Below the pieces are notes generated by a model that searched no databases, had not been told where the DNA came from, and saw nothing but the letters and a program-made list of their open reading frames with translations. From a virus, in the IMG/VR virus record IMGVR_UViG_3300045934_000208, positions 1-21,893 of that record: a stretch of 21,893 nt of DNA. One strand, written 5' to 3'. How positions within the stretch are numbered: position 1 is the first letter of the stretch; each line of letters opens with the position of its first letter. The translations under genes were made by a program, and so were the position numbers. Shown here one piece after another: positions 1 through 6,806 of the stretch.

Positions 1-104
1 ATCTGCGCATCGGCGACGAGGGCCAGCTCGAGCTGGGCTTCGACCCGACGCCGCGCGACGAGGGCCAGGGCGACGGGGAGCACGAGGGCGCAGCCGCGCA
101 CTAA
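1..104 (+). CDS. C-terminal fragment of an unknown protein
   Basis: An open frame enters from the left edge (first full codon at position 3) and stops at TAA 102-104. It encodes about 33 residues that include LRIGDEGQLELGFDP and end in an acidic, Gly/Ala-rich tail (EHEGAAAH). The start lies outside the window and the visible part has no diagnostic motif, so no function is assigned. The hydrophilic low-complexity end is typical of a protein C-terminus, and codon composition matches the downstream genes. It is followed by a 127-base gap with strong inverted repeats, which fits the end of a transcription unit. Confidence 0.55.
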   Translation, partial: LRIGDEGQLELGFDPTPRDEGQGDGEHEGAAAH

Positions 105-114
105 AGCGAGGTTC

Positions 115-207
115 GGCGGCGCCGTCGGCACCCAACTCCTCCCCTCGCGATCTCGGGTCCCGCGCGGGGAGGAGGCTCTTCCACCGAAGAGCATCCGCGG
201 CGCCGCC
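115..207. repeat. Nested inverted repeats in the 105-231 gene gap
   Basis: The gap between the first two genes holds two nested inverted repeats. The outer arms are GGCGGCGCC at 115-123 and its reverse complement GGCGCCGCC at 199-207. The inner arms lie at 136-149 and 161-174. No open frame of useful size occupies the gap. It could be a transcription terminator, a protein-binding region or a structured leader of the 232-1449 gene. The fold is seen directly; the role is inferred. Confidence 0.5.
136..174 (+). terminator. Strong hairpin, possible terminator or leader structure
   Basis: CTCCTCCCC (136-144) pairs perfectly with GGGGAGGAG (166-174). After one T/C mismatch (145/165) the stem continues with CGCG (146-149) and CGCG (161-164), leaving an 11-base loop. 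The 3' side continues GCTCTTCC rather than a true T run, so Rho-independent termination is only possible. The hairpin lies 31 bases after a stop codon and about 60 bases before the next start. Confidence 0.4.
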
Positions 208-231
208 AACCAGCCGGACGGGGGGTGGGGC

Positions 232-1449
232 GTGGCGCGAAAGCGCTATCCGAGCGACGAAGCGCGGCTGCGCGTGCGGCCGCATGTCCGGGTTCACTTG
301 ACGGTGGCGACCCACCGCAAGATCGCCGCCACCTGGGCGCAGCCCGAGCTGCGCGGGATGCTCGTCGAGCTCTGGCGCATCGCCCGGGAGGCGCACGCGG
401 GGAAGACCCGGGACGTGGTCGCGCTCTCCCCGGCGGCAGTCCGTTCGATCACCGGGAAGGAGCGTCACGCCTTCGGCGTGCGGGCCCTCGTCGAGCTCTG
501 CGAGGGGGTCGGATACCAGGTCTCCACCGACCCGGCTGCGATCCCGTGCGGACCGGCACCGACCGCTCACCGGGTCGTCACCGATCCGCACCGCCTGCTC
601 ACCGCCTCTTCACCGATCCCGCACGGGGTCGGCGCCGTGTTCGTGTGGATTCGCAACTTCGCGAAAAAGCAAGACTTGGACTCCGCGCCTCGTGGAGTCA
701 CTCCGCGCAACTCCGCGCCCTCCGAGTCCGAGTCCGAGTCCGAGTCCGAGAGGAGTAGGAATACGGAGTATGAGCGCGGAGGCGGGGCGCACTCCGCGGA
801 GTCCCGGGACGCCGATCGGAGCGCCGCCGAGCCGGCGCGCACGCACCCGGGTTCGCCTTCGGCGGGGGAGGAGACGGAGCCGGATCGGACCGACCCGCCG
901 GAGGGCCGAGCCGCCGCACCGCCGGACCGGCAGCCGAGCCCCGAGCCCGAGACGCCGGAAGCCCGATCCGCTCTGGAGGACGAGGAGGATCCGACCCGGG
1001 GGATCGATCCGGCAAAGCTCGCTCGCCTCCTTGCCGGCCGTCCCGATCCCCCCGGCACGACCACGCGCGCGTGGATCGAGGCGCATCTTCCGCACCTGGT
1101 CGCCGCTGCGGAGCTCGAGCTCGTAGCGGCGGGCGTAGAGCCGACACGCCGCGCGCTCGAGGCGGCGGTGCGGGATCGGCTCTTCGCCTTCCACGCGCAG
1201 GAGCTGCGCAGCGGCGCACGGGACGCTTCGCGCGACCGTGATCGACCGAAGCCCGAGCGGCGGTTCGAGACCGCCGAGGAGACGAGCGCAGCGCTTGCAG
1301 CGCGCCGCGAGGAAGCGCGCGCATCCGAGGAGCCGCAGGTCTGCGCAGAGGCCAGTTGCGGCGCGTCGGCCACGCGCGTGCGCAAGCGGCGCTGGCTCTG
1401 CGATGAGCACTTCAACGCGGCTTCGGCCGCACAACCGGCGGCGGTGTAG
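232..1449 (+). CDS. Phage replication-type DNA-binding protein (putative), with disordered middle and C-terminal zinc knuckle
   Basis: The protein has 405 residues and starts at GTG 232 behind a G-rich stretch (GGGGGTGGGG, 221-230). Residues 1-150 look folded and basic and end in a segment containing VFVWIRNFAKKQ. That resembles the last strand-helix of the winged-helix N-termini of phage replisome-organiser/helicase-loader proteins; this is a resemblance, not a proven match. Residues about 150-255 are disordered, rich in Ser, Glu, Pro and Arg, and include five SE dipeptides encoded by a tandem repeat. Residues about 255-345 are predicted mostly helical. The C-terminus carries C371-X4-C376-X13-C390-X2-H393, a likely zinc knuckle. 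It may open and load proteins at the phage origin, but a regulator is equally possible. It heads a run of closely packed small genes. Confidence 0.6.
   Translation: MARKRYPSDEARLRVRPHVRVHLTVATHRKIAATWAQPELRGMLVELWRIAREAHAGKTRDVVALSPAAVRSITGKERHAFGVRALVELCEGVGYQVSTDPAAIPCGPAPTAHRVVTDPHRLLTASSPIPHGVGAVFVWIRNFAKKQDLDSAPRGVTPRNSAPSESESESESERSRNTEYERGGGAHSAESRDADRSAAEPARTHPGSPSAGEETEPDRTDPPEGRAAAPPDRQPSPEPETPEARSALEDEEDPTRGIDPAKLARLLAGRPDPPGTTTRAWIEAHLPHLVAAAELELVAAGVEPTRRALEAAVRDRLFAFHAQELRSGARDASRDRDRPKPERRFETAEETSAALAARREEARASEEPQVCAEASCGASATRVRKRRWLCDEHFNAASAAQPAAV
721..750 (+). repeat. Tandem hexamer repeat, (TCCGAG)x5
   Basis: Five perfect copies of TCCGAG run in frame inside the 232-1449 gene and encode Ser-Glu five times (residues 164-173) in the disordered linker. 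Gain or loss of one unit would keep the reading frame, so length can vary by strand slippage without breaking the gene. Loosely related ACTCCGCGC words lie just upstream, around 680-718. Confidence 0.9.
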
Positions 1450-1477
1450 GCCGCGCGCCATCGAAGTGAGCGAGCGA

Positions 1478-1666
1478 ATGGGAAGCTACGAGTTCAGTTA
1501 TAGCCTCGGGCAGCGCGTCCGAATCGTGGTGAGCGGCGAGGAAGGCGAGGTGATCGGCCTCGCGATCTATTCGAACGCGATGCCGAGTGCTCTCATACGG
1601 TACAAGGCCGCGGACGGGCGCGCGCTCGATTCCTGGTGGTGCTGCAGCGCACTGGAGGCCGCGTGA
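1478..1666 (+). CDS. Small KOW/SH3-like barrel protein (putative)
   Basis: The protein has 62 residues. The frame can start at ATG 1478 or at an upstream GTG 1466 (four residues longer). I prefer the ATG because GTGAG (1466-1470) sits at a workable distance as a weak ribosome binding site. The sequence alternates short hydrophobic strands (GQRVRIVVSGEEGEVIGLA, then ALIRYKAADGRA) and ends in a WW-containing segment. This pattern matches small phage proteins with a KOW/SH3-like barrel, often found among early genes with no known role. It ends at TGA 1664-1666, which overlaps the ATG of the next gene, so the two are likely translationally coupled. Confidence 0.6.
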   Translation: MGSYEFSYSLGQRVRIVVSGEEGEVIGLAIYSNAMPSALIRYKAADGRALDSWWCCSALEAA

Positions 1667-1842
1667 TGGTGGACGAAGGACCGTTCACGACCGCGCAGCA
1701 GATCGGCCTGGTGGGAGGTGCGCTGGTGCAGCTCGGCAAGAAGAAGGCCGACGGCACGGCGAGCAAGAGCGTGGTGGTGCCGACGCTCTCGGCGATCATC
1801 GCCGAGCTGCGCGAGATCCGCGCGCGGGTGAAGGCCGAGTAG
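1666..1842 (+). CDS. Small hypothetical protein (58 aa)
   Basis: The start ATG at 1666 shares one base with the preceding stop (TGATG), the usual sign of coupled translation. An in-frame GTG farther upstream (1636) would overlap the previous gene more heavily and is less likely. The product has a Gly-rich N-terminal half (QQIGLVGGALVQLG), a basic KKK stretch, and a C-terminal amphipathic helix (about residues 36-58, LSAIIAELREIRARVKAE). I recognise no family. The helix may mediate oligomerisation, but this is only inferred from heptad-like spacing. Confidence 0.55.
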   Translation: MVDEGPFTTAQQIGLVGGALVQLGKKKADGTASKSVVVPTLSAIIAELREIRARVKAE

Positions 1843-1843
1843 C

Positions 1844-2287
1844 GTGGCGCGCTCGGGCTTCACGCTCGAGGGGCTTGCAGCGCGGGAGCGGAGGCTCGGC
1901 CTCGGCGCCTCCGCGCTGCGGCCTGCGCACGTGGCGCCGGCGGTGCTCGCTGCGGCGAAGCCTCCGGCGCGGGGCCGCGCGCCGCACCGGATGAACGGCC
2001 TCGAGGCGGACTACGCGCGCCTCCTCGAGCTGCGGGTGCGCGCGGGAGAGGTGCTCTGGTGGAGCTTCGAGGGCTTCCGGCTGCGCCTGGCGGAAGGCAC
2101 GTGGTTCACGCCGGACTTCGCCGTGCTGCTCGCCACCGGCGTGCTCGAGTTCCACGAGACGAAGGGCTTCATGCGCGAGGCGGCGCGGGTGCGGCTGCGG
2201 GTGGCTGCGGGCATGTATCCCTGGGGCTTCGTGCTGGTGCGGCGTGGCAAGGGCGGCGGCTGGAGCTTCGAGCGGGTGCCGGCGTGA
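1844..2287 (+). CDS. PD-(D/E)XK phage endonuclease, DUF1064 type
   Basis: The protein has 147 residues, starting at GTG 1844 one base after the previous stop. After a basic, Ala-rich N-terminus (1-50), residues 52-135 follow the DUF1064 pattern. There is an acidic helix (E54 in GLEADYARLLE), then a Trp/Phe-rich strand (WWSFEGFRLRLA), then the catalytic core FTPDF (P90-D91) and HETKG (E105-X-K107), and a final helix with AAGMYP. These residues form the PD...(D/E)XK site that binds divalent metal and cuts DNA. Family members sit among phage replication or packaging genes and are thought to process DNA branches or act near terminase. Position upstream of the terminase genes agrees. The exact substrate is unknown. 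Confidence 0.78.
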   Translation: MARSGFTLEGLAARERRLGLGASALRPAHVAPAVLAAAKPPARGRAPHRMNGLEADYARLLELRVRAGEVLWWSFEGFRLRLAEGTWFTPDFAVLLATGVLEFHETKGFMREAARVRLRVAAGMYPWGFVLVRRGKGGGWSFERVPA

Positions 2288-2442
2288 AGGCGTGCGCGCG
2301 GCCTGGTTGCGAGAGCGCGCCGCGCACGGGCCAACGCTACTGCAAGGCGCACCACGCGGAGGCGGAGCGCGGCTATCGCGCGCGCATGCGCGCCGAGCTT
2401 CGGCGCCTGCGCCGGCTGCTTGCGGCGGTGAAGCAGCCGTGA
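2284..2442 (+). CDS. Small zinc-knuckle protein (52 aa)
   Basis: GTG 2284 overlaps the stop of the nuclease gene (GTGA), so the two are coupled. The first 23 residues hold C4-X4-C9-X10-C20-X2-H23, a CCCH arrangement that should bind one zinc ion. It resembles the short zinc-ribbon/HNH-associated segments found in small phage proteins. The rest is a strongly basic helix (RARMRAELRRLRRLLAAVK) suited to nucleic-acid contact. There is no catalytic HNH core, so I call it a binding protein and not a nuclease. The same CX4C...CX2H layout closes the 405-aa protein upstream. No regulation is visible beyond coupling. Confidence 0.6.
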   Translation: MKACARPGCESAPRTGQRYCKAHHAEAERGYRARMRAELRRLRRLLAAVKQP

Positions 2443-2654
2443 GCCCGGATCGCGCAGGAGCCACGATCTCGGCTCGGGCCGAGGCGCAGTACCTCTCGAC
2501 CCGAGATCTCGCGGCACTGCTCGGGCGGAGCACGACGAAGCGCGGGCTGGAGCGCCTTCGGGTGCAGCTACATCGCTTCCGCGTCGCGTACCGTGGTCAT
2601 GCGCTGCGGCCGCGCTGGCACGTGGACACGGCGCGCACGCTGCTCGCGCGCTGA
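2439..2654 (+). CDS. Small helix-turn-helix DNA-binding protein (putative)
   Basis: The protein has 71 residues, with GTG 2439 overlapping the previous stop as GTGA. Residues 18-45 (YLSTRDLAALLGRS, then a basic helix with RGLERLRVQLHRF) fit a MerR/excisionase-like helix-turn-helix. An RPRWHVD segment follows, where such proteins often place the wing. It is the last gene before a 98-base gap with a perfect palindrome and a possible promoter, so it could regulate the structural operon; that link is inference. The match is by pattern only. Confidence 0.55.
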   Translation: MSPDRAGATISARAEAQYLSTRDLAALLGRSTTKRGLERLRVQLHRFRVAYRGHALRPRWHVDTARTLLAR

Positions 2655-2677
2655 AGCGTTCCACGTGCAACCTAATC

Positions 2678-2697
2678 CCCCCTCCCGCGGGAGGGGG
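2678..2697. promoter_or_regulatory. 20-bp perfect palindrome, operator or terminator candidate
   Basis: CCCCCTCCCG at 2678-2687 is followed at once by its reverse complement CGGGAGGGGG at 2688-2697. It lies 23 bases after the stop of the small helix-turn-helix gene and just before a possible -35 box. There is no T run on either side, which argues against a simple intrinsic terminator. A dimeric regulator could bind it; no protein is demonstrated. Confidence 0.5.
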
Positions 2698-2699
2698 CG

Positions 2700-2727
2700 C
2701 TGACAAGCCCCCCGCGCTGGTGATACA
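2700..2727 (+). promoter_or_regulatory. Possible promoter of the packaging/structural operon
   Basis: CTGACA (2700-2705) matches five of six bases of the sigma70-type -35 box. After a 16-base spacer, GATACA (2722-2727) matches three of six bases of the -10 box. The pair lies in the only gap between the early-type genes and the terminase genes. In high-G+C DNA this A/T-containing pair stands out, but the -10 match is weak. Confidence 0.3.
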
Positions 2728-2737
2728 CGCTGCCCTC

Positions 2738-2746
2738 AGGGGGTGA
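2738..2746 (+). promoter_or_regulatory. Extended ribosome binding site AGGGGGTGA
   Basis: The nine bases match the full anti-Shine-Dalgarno complement AGGAGGTGA except for one G for A, which can still wobble-pair with U. It sits six bases before GTG 2753 and decides that start for the terminase small subunit over GTG 2751, which is out of frame. The same AGGGGGTG word precedes the starts at 9866 and 13257. Confidence 0.65.
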
Positions 2747-2752
2747 TCGAGT

Positions 2753-3235
2753 GTGTCGCGCTTCAGCGCGAGCGAGCTCGACCAGGAGGCGGCCGACCGG
2801 ATCCTCGAGCGGCTCGTCGAGGGCGTCCCGGGCGGCGACGGGAAGCCCGCTAGCCTCGCTTCGATCCTGCGCGCAGCGCGCGCGGCCGGCGAGGCGATGC
2901 CGAGCTGGCGGACGGTCTTTCGCTGGCTGCACGCGTTCCCCGAGTTCGCGGCCGCCTACGCCCGTGCTCGCGAAGAGCAGGCCGAGGCGATCTTCGACGA
3001 GATCCTCGACGTTGCGGACGACGCTGGGGACGATCCGCAGAGCCGGCGCGTGCGGATCGACGCGCGCAAGTGGGCCCTTGGCCGGATGCTTCCGAAGCGC
3101 TTCGGCGACCGGCTGGCGGTGACCGGTGGCGACGGCGGCCCCCTCGAGATCGAGCATGCCGTCGAGATCGACGCCCTCGACGCTCTCCTCGATCGTGTCC
3201 AGGCTCGCGAAGCTCCCGAAGGCGGCGCGCCGTGA
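2753..3235 (+). CDS. terS: Terminase small subunit
   Basis: The protein has 160 residues and starts at GTG 2753 behind an excellent ribosome binding site. Small subunits recognise the phage DNA and bring it to the large subunit for cutting and packaging. Residues about 33-62 (SILRAARAAG...SWRTVFRWLH) form the helix-turn-helix part. Residues 62-122 follow the Sf6-like terminase small subunit signature: FPEFAAAYARAREEQ, then an acidic helix FDEILDVADDA, then RIDARKWALGRMLPKRFGDR. The length is normal. The acidic tail (about 129-148) is the usual place for contact with the large subunit. The large subunit gene follows and overlaps its 3' end. Confidence 0.85.
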   Translation: MSRFSASELDQEAADRILERLVEGVPGGDGKPASLASILRAARAAGEAMPSWRTVFRWLHAFPEFAAAYARAREEQAEAIFDEILDVADDAGDDPQSRRVRIDARKWALGRMLPKRFGDRLAVTGGDGGPLEIEHAVEIDALDALLDRVQAREAPEGGAP

Positions 3236-4544
3236 GTTCCTCGCGCAGCTCAGCGAGCGCGAGCGCCTCGCGGTACTCGAGGAGCTGTACCGCTGGGAAC
3301 GCTGGGCGCGGTCCGAGCAGCTCGAGCCGCCGGGCGAGTGGTCGGTGTGGCTCAACCTGGCCGGCCGCGGCAACGGTAAGACGCGCACGCTCTGCGAGTG
3401 GGTCCGCTACCGCGTGGAGCGCTGCGGCGCGAGGCGCCTCGTGATCGCGGCGTCTACCTCGGCCGACGTCCGCGACACCGTCGTGGAGGGCGAGAGCGGC
3501 CTCCTGGCGGTCTTCCCGCCGCACCGCCGGCCGCTCTACGAGCCCTCGAAGCGGCGCGTCACCTTCGCGGGTGGCGCGCGGGCGGTGCTCCTCTCGGCCG
3601 ATCGGCCCGACCGCTTCCGCGGTCCCCAGTGCGACACGGCGGCGGCCGACGAGCTGGCGGCGTGGCGGTACTCCGAGGCCTGGGAGAACCTGCTGCTCGG
3701 CCTGCGGCTCGAGACGTCGAAGGGGGTCGGCCCGCGCGCCGGCGTCGCCACGACGCCGCGCCCGACGCGGCAGATTCGTGAGCTGAAGGCGGACCCGGCG
3801 ACGTGCACGACGGTGGGTCGCACCGTGGACAACCGGGGGAACCTGGCCCCCGCGTTCTTCGACCGGATCATCCGGCGCTACCAGGGGACGCGGCTCGGCC
3901 GGCAGGAACTCGATGCGGAGATCCTCGAGGAGATCGAGGGCGCGATCGTGACGTTGGCGATGATCGACGACGCGCGGGTGGCCGAGCTGCCCGAGCTCGG
4001 GCGCGTCGTCGTGGCGGTGGATCCGCCGGGCGGGCACAAGGCGACGAGTGCGGAGGCCGGCATCGTGGCGGCGGGGCGTGGTGCGGGCTCGGACGCCGAG
4101 CAAGGCTACGTGCTCGAGGACCGTTCGCTGCGCGGGACGCCGGACGAGTGGGCGCGCGCGGCGATCCGGCTGCACCGCGAGCTCGACGCCGACGCCATCG
4201 TGGCCGAGGTGAACCACGGCGGCGACATGGTGAAGGACGTGATCCGCTCGCGGGACCGGAGCGTGCGCGTGATCGAGGTGCGCGCGAGCCGCGCGAAACA
4301 CGTGCGCTTCGAGCCCATCGGCGCGCTCTACGAGCAGTTTCGAATCCATCACCTCGGCACCTTCGCTGCGCTGGAAGATCAGGTCTGCGGCTTCACCTCG
4401 ACCGGTTACGAGGGCGCCGGGTCCGAGGACTCCGAGAATCCGGCTTCGCCGGATCGCGCGGACGCGCTGGTCTGGGCGCTGACGGAGCTGCTCGTCTCGC
4501 GCGGCTCGGGCTTCGAGATCTACGCGGGGGAGGCGGCGGCGTGA
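3195..4544 (+). CDS. terL: Terminase large subunit (packaging ATPase/nuclease)
   Basis: With GTG 3195 as start the protein has 449 residues, normal for the family. The frame is open farther up, with alternative starts at GTG 3126 and ATG 3156, and none has a convincing ribosome binding site, so the start is uncertain. The N-terminal ATPase shows Walker A (LAGRGNGKT, residues 55-63) and Walker B with the catalytic acid (AAADELAAW, D152-E153). Motif III is near ATTPRPTRQ (185-193). The C-terminal RNase H-like nuclease shows VVVAVDPPGG (D276), AIVAEVNHGGD (E338) and SPDRADALVWA (D420/D423). The protein cuts concatemeric DNA and drives it into the prohead. The gene overlaps the small subunit gene at its 5' end and the portal gene (GTGA) at its 3' end. 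Confidence 0.92.
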   Translation: MSRLAKLPKAARREFLAQLSERERLAVLEELYRWERWARSEQLEPPGEWSVWLNLAGRGNGKTRTLCEWVRYRVERCGARRLVIAASTSADVRDTVVEGESGLLAVFPPHRRPLYEPSKRRVTFAGGARAVLLSADRPDRFRGPQCDTAAADELAAWRYSEAWENLLLGLRLETSKGVGPRAGVATTPRPTRQIRELKADPATCTTVGRTVDNRGNLAPAFFDRIIRRYQGTRLGRQELDAEILEEIEGAIVTLAMIDDARVAELPELGRVVVAVDPPGGHKATSAEAGIVAAGRGAGSDAEQGYVLEDRSLRGTPDEWARAAIRLHRELDADAIVAEVNHGGDMVKDVIRSRDRSVRVIEVRASRAKHVRFEPIGALYEQFRIHHLGTFAALEDQVCGFTSTGYEGAGSEDSENPASPDRADALVWALTELLVSRGSGFEIYAGEAAA

Positions 4545-6649
4545 GCGCAGCGCACGTGCAGCTCGGGGACCTCTACGTGCCGCGCAGCATGGTTGACGAC
4601 CTGGTGGCGCGGCGCGTGGAGTCGGAGCGCGCCGAGACTCCGATCACGTTCCACGGCCCGCGCGTCTCGCTGCGCGGGCTCGGGCGCCAGCCGAGTACAC
4701 AGAGCCTCCTCGAGGAGACGCGCTCCTGGGCGGCGATCGCAGCGAGCCGCGTCGCCTCGCGCGTGCAGTCGATCGAGCCGCTGCTCTTCGTGCGCCGGCG
4801 CGTGGCGGAGGGAACGCAGGAGGAGGAGCAGCTCGACGAGCACGTGGCGAAGGAGGTGCTCGACCGGCCGAATCCGATCTTCTCGCGGCGGCTTCTTGCC
4901 CGGCTCCAGGCGTTCCACTTCCTCCAGTGCGGGGAGTGGTACTTGCAGAAGCTGCGCGATGGGATCGGCGTCGTGCGCGAGCTCTGGCCGCTCCCGCCGC
5001 AGAATGTCGAGCCGATCTCCGATCCGCAGCGCGTGATTGGCGGCTACAAGGTGACGGACGGCTACGGGCGGCAGACGATGCTGCCGGCCGAGGACGTGAT
5101 CCGCTGCTGGTCTCCGGATCCGCTCACGCTCTTTACGGCGATGGGCGCGCTCGGTCCGCAGGCGGTCGAGTGGGACACGCTGCGCTTTCTCTCGGATCAC
5201 CTCCGCGCGTTCTTCGAGAGCGATGCGACGCCGCGCGTCGTCCTGACGGCCGACAAGGACGTGACGATGCCTTCGCCCGACGATGCGCAGGCGAAGGCGT
5301 TCTATGCGCACTGGCGAAACCGCTTCCACAAGGTCCGCGGCGATCTGCGCGGGCTGCCGGTGCTCTTGCCGAGCGGCGTCTCGCCCGAGGTGCTCGACGC
5401 GCACGGTGGCGATGCGGCGCTGGTCGAGCTGGACCGCCAGCGCAGCAAGCAGATCCTCTCGGCCTACGGCGTGCCGGAGTCGATCGCGGGGCTGACGGAG
5501 CACGTGAACCGCGCGAGCGCGGAGACGAACCTCTACGTCTTCGATCAGAACACGATCGCGCCGCTCCTCGACCTCTTCGCCGAGGCCTACACCGAAGGTC
5601 TGGCGCGCGAGTACGATCCGCAGCTCTTCGTTCGCTATGAGGACTTCGTTGCGCCCGACAAGACCTTCGACCTCCTGCGCGAGCAGCAGGACCTGGTGCA
5701 CAAGGTGCGCAGCGTGCAGCAGGTCTTGCGTGACCGCGGCGCGGATCCCGAGGACGCGCCCTGGGGTGAGCTGCCGGTGGGGACGCTGGCGGACGAGCCC
5801 TACACCGGCGAGGAGCGGGAGGATTCTCCCGAGGACGCGGCAGACCTCGCGATTTCTGGCGGCGTCAAGGTGGCGCCGTCGGCCTCGGTCCGAACCCCTT
5901 CCTACCAGCGGATCGAGGCCACTTCTCCAGACGCTGCCTGGGCGCGCCTCCTAGCTGCGGAGCGGCAGTTCGTCTCTCGCTTCGAGCGGGCGATGGCGAC
6001 GGTCTTCGATGCGCAGCGCAAGGCGGCGCTCGCGCGGCTTCGCGCGGTGACGCGGGCGCGCGTCTCGGCAACCGACGTCTTCGACCCGAACGCCTGGGGC
6101 GCGCTTTTCGAGCGTGTGGTGCAGCCGATCCGCCGGCGCGCGTTCGCTTCCTCGGGCCGTGAGGCGCTGCATGCGGTGGGGAGCGATGTCGGCTTCACGC
6201 TGAAGGACCACGCGGCGGCGCTGCTTGCGCGCCAAGGCGCGCAGCTCGTCTCGAAGGTGAATGCGGTGACGCTCGCGCGGCTGCGAGAGGAGCTGTCCGC
6301 GGGGACGCTCGAAGGCGAGGGCGTCGATCAGCTCGCCAAGCGGATCTCGGGCGTCTTCCAGAATCGAAAGCGCGCGCGCACGGTGGCGCGGACGGAGCTT
6401 TTGAAGGCGCACGAGTCAGGGCAGCTCGAGGGCTTCCGGCAGGGCGGCGTGCCCGGCAAGCAATGGAACACGTCGCGCGACGATGCGGTGCGCGACTCCC
6501 ACGAGATCGACGGCCAGGTGCAGGCGCTCGAAGAGGACTTCGAGTTGGCCTCGGGGAATCGCGCTGCGTACCCGGGCGACGACTCGCTGCCGGCCGACGA
6601 GGTAGTCAACTGCCGGTGCTTCGTGACACCGGTACTCGAGGAGGACTGA
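4541..6649 (+). CDS. Portal protein fused to Mu-F-type head morphogenesis protein
   Basis: The protein has 702 residues, starting at GTG 4541 overlapping the terminase stop (GTGA). The same frame is open far upstream, inside the terminase gene, but that part is antisense-like shadow. Residues about 55-415 match HK97-type portals: DRPNPIFSRRLLARLQAF (108-125), LPAEDVIRCWSPDP (181-194) and AYGVPESIAGL (308-318), followed by a long helix. A hydrophilic linker (about 418-465) leads to a helical region and then the MuF/SPP1 gp7 domain (about 595-698): QWNTSRDDAVRDSHEIDG (641-658) and the closing NCRC (690-693). The portal forms the DNA gate; MuF proteins sit inside the head near it. The usual phage portal has about 400-500 residues and MuF is a separate gene, so this is a fusion. 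No stop or frameshift separates the two. Confidence 0.88.
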   Translation: MSAAHVQLGDLYVPRSMVDDLVARRVESERAETPITFHGPRVSLRGLGRQPSTQSLLEETRSWAAIAASRVASRVQSIEPLLFVRRRVAEGTQEEEQLDEHVAKEVLDRPNPIFSRRLLARLQAFHFLQCGEWYLQKLRDGIGVVRELWPLPPQNVEPISDPQRVIGGYKVTDGYGRQTMLPAEDVIRCWSPDPLTLFTAMGALGPQAVEWDTLRFLSDHLRAFFESDATPRVVLTADKDVTMPSPDDAQAKAFYAHWRNRFHKVRGDLRGLPVLLPSGVSPEVLDAHGGDAALVELDRQRSKQILSAYGVPESIAGLTEHVNRASAETNLYVFDQNTIAPLLDLFAEAYTEGLAREYDPQLFVRYEDFVAPDKTFDLLREQQDLVHKVRSVQQVLRDRGADPEDAPWGELPVGTLADEPYTGEEREDSPEDAADLAISGGVKVAPSASVRTPSYQRIEATSPDAAWARLLAAERQFVSRFERAMATVFDAQRKAALARLRAVTRARVSATDVFDPNAWGALFERVVQPIRRRAFASSGREALHAVGSDVGFTLKDHAAALLARQGAQLVSKVNAVTLARLREELSAGTLEGEGVDQLAKRISGVFQNRKRARTVARTELLKAHESGQLEGFRQGGVPGKQWNTSRDDAVRDSHEIDGQVQALEEDFELASGNRAAYPGDDSLPADEVVNCRCFVTPVLEED

Positions 6650-6653
6650 AGTC

Positions 6654-6806
6654 ATGGGTCATCGACGCCAGCGCTTCGAGGACGAGGAGACGAAGCCGAT
6701 TCCGCAGGAGCCGACGGAGTCCGAGCCGGCGGAGCCCGAGCCGGCGCATCCGGCACGCGGCAAGCGGCGCGGCGCGGCTTCCGAGCCGACGCCCGAGGCC
6801 GGCTGA
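6654..6806 (+). CDS. Small Pro/Glu-rich protein (50 aa)
   Basis: ATG 6654 follows a strong GAGGAGGA ribosome binding site at 6638-6645, and the stop TGA 6804-6806 overlaps the next ATG (TGATG). The product starts basic and acidic (MGHRRQRFEDEETKP), then becomes Glu/Pro/Ala repeats such as EPTESEPAEPEPA, and ends Gly/Arg-rich. It should be disordered. I recognise no family. Its place between portal and protease fits a minor head or assembly factor, but this is position-based only. Confidence 0.6.
   Translation: MGHRRQRFEDEETKPIPQEPTESEPAEPEPAHPARGKRRGAASEPTPEAG

Noticed and set aside
225-758. Alternative + frame overlapping the first large gene
   Set aside because: It stays open partly because the TCCGAG repeat and high G+C lack stops in several frames; its product has no folded segment, unlike the 232-1449 frame.
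2678-2697. Palindrome read as a classic Rho-independent terminator
   Set aside because: No T run follows on either strand and the hairpin would have only a four-base loop; an operator fits as well or better.
3803-4540. Upstream extension of the portal frame into the terminase gene
   Set aside because: The extension is Arg-rich shadow sequence and overlaps TerL nuclease motifs; the GTGA start at 4541 gives a normal portal N-terminus.
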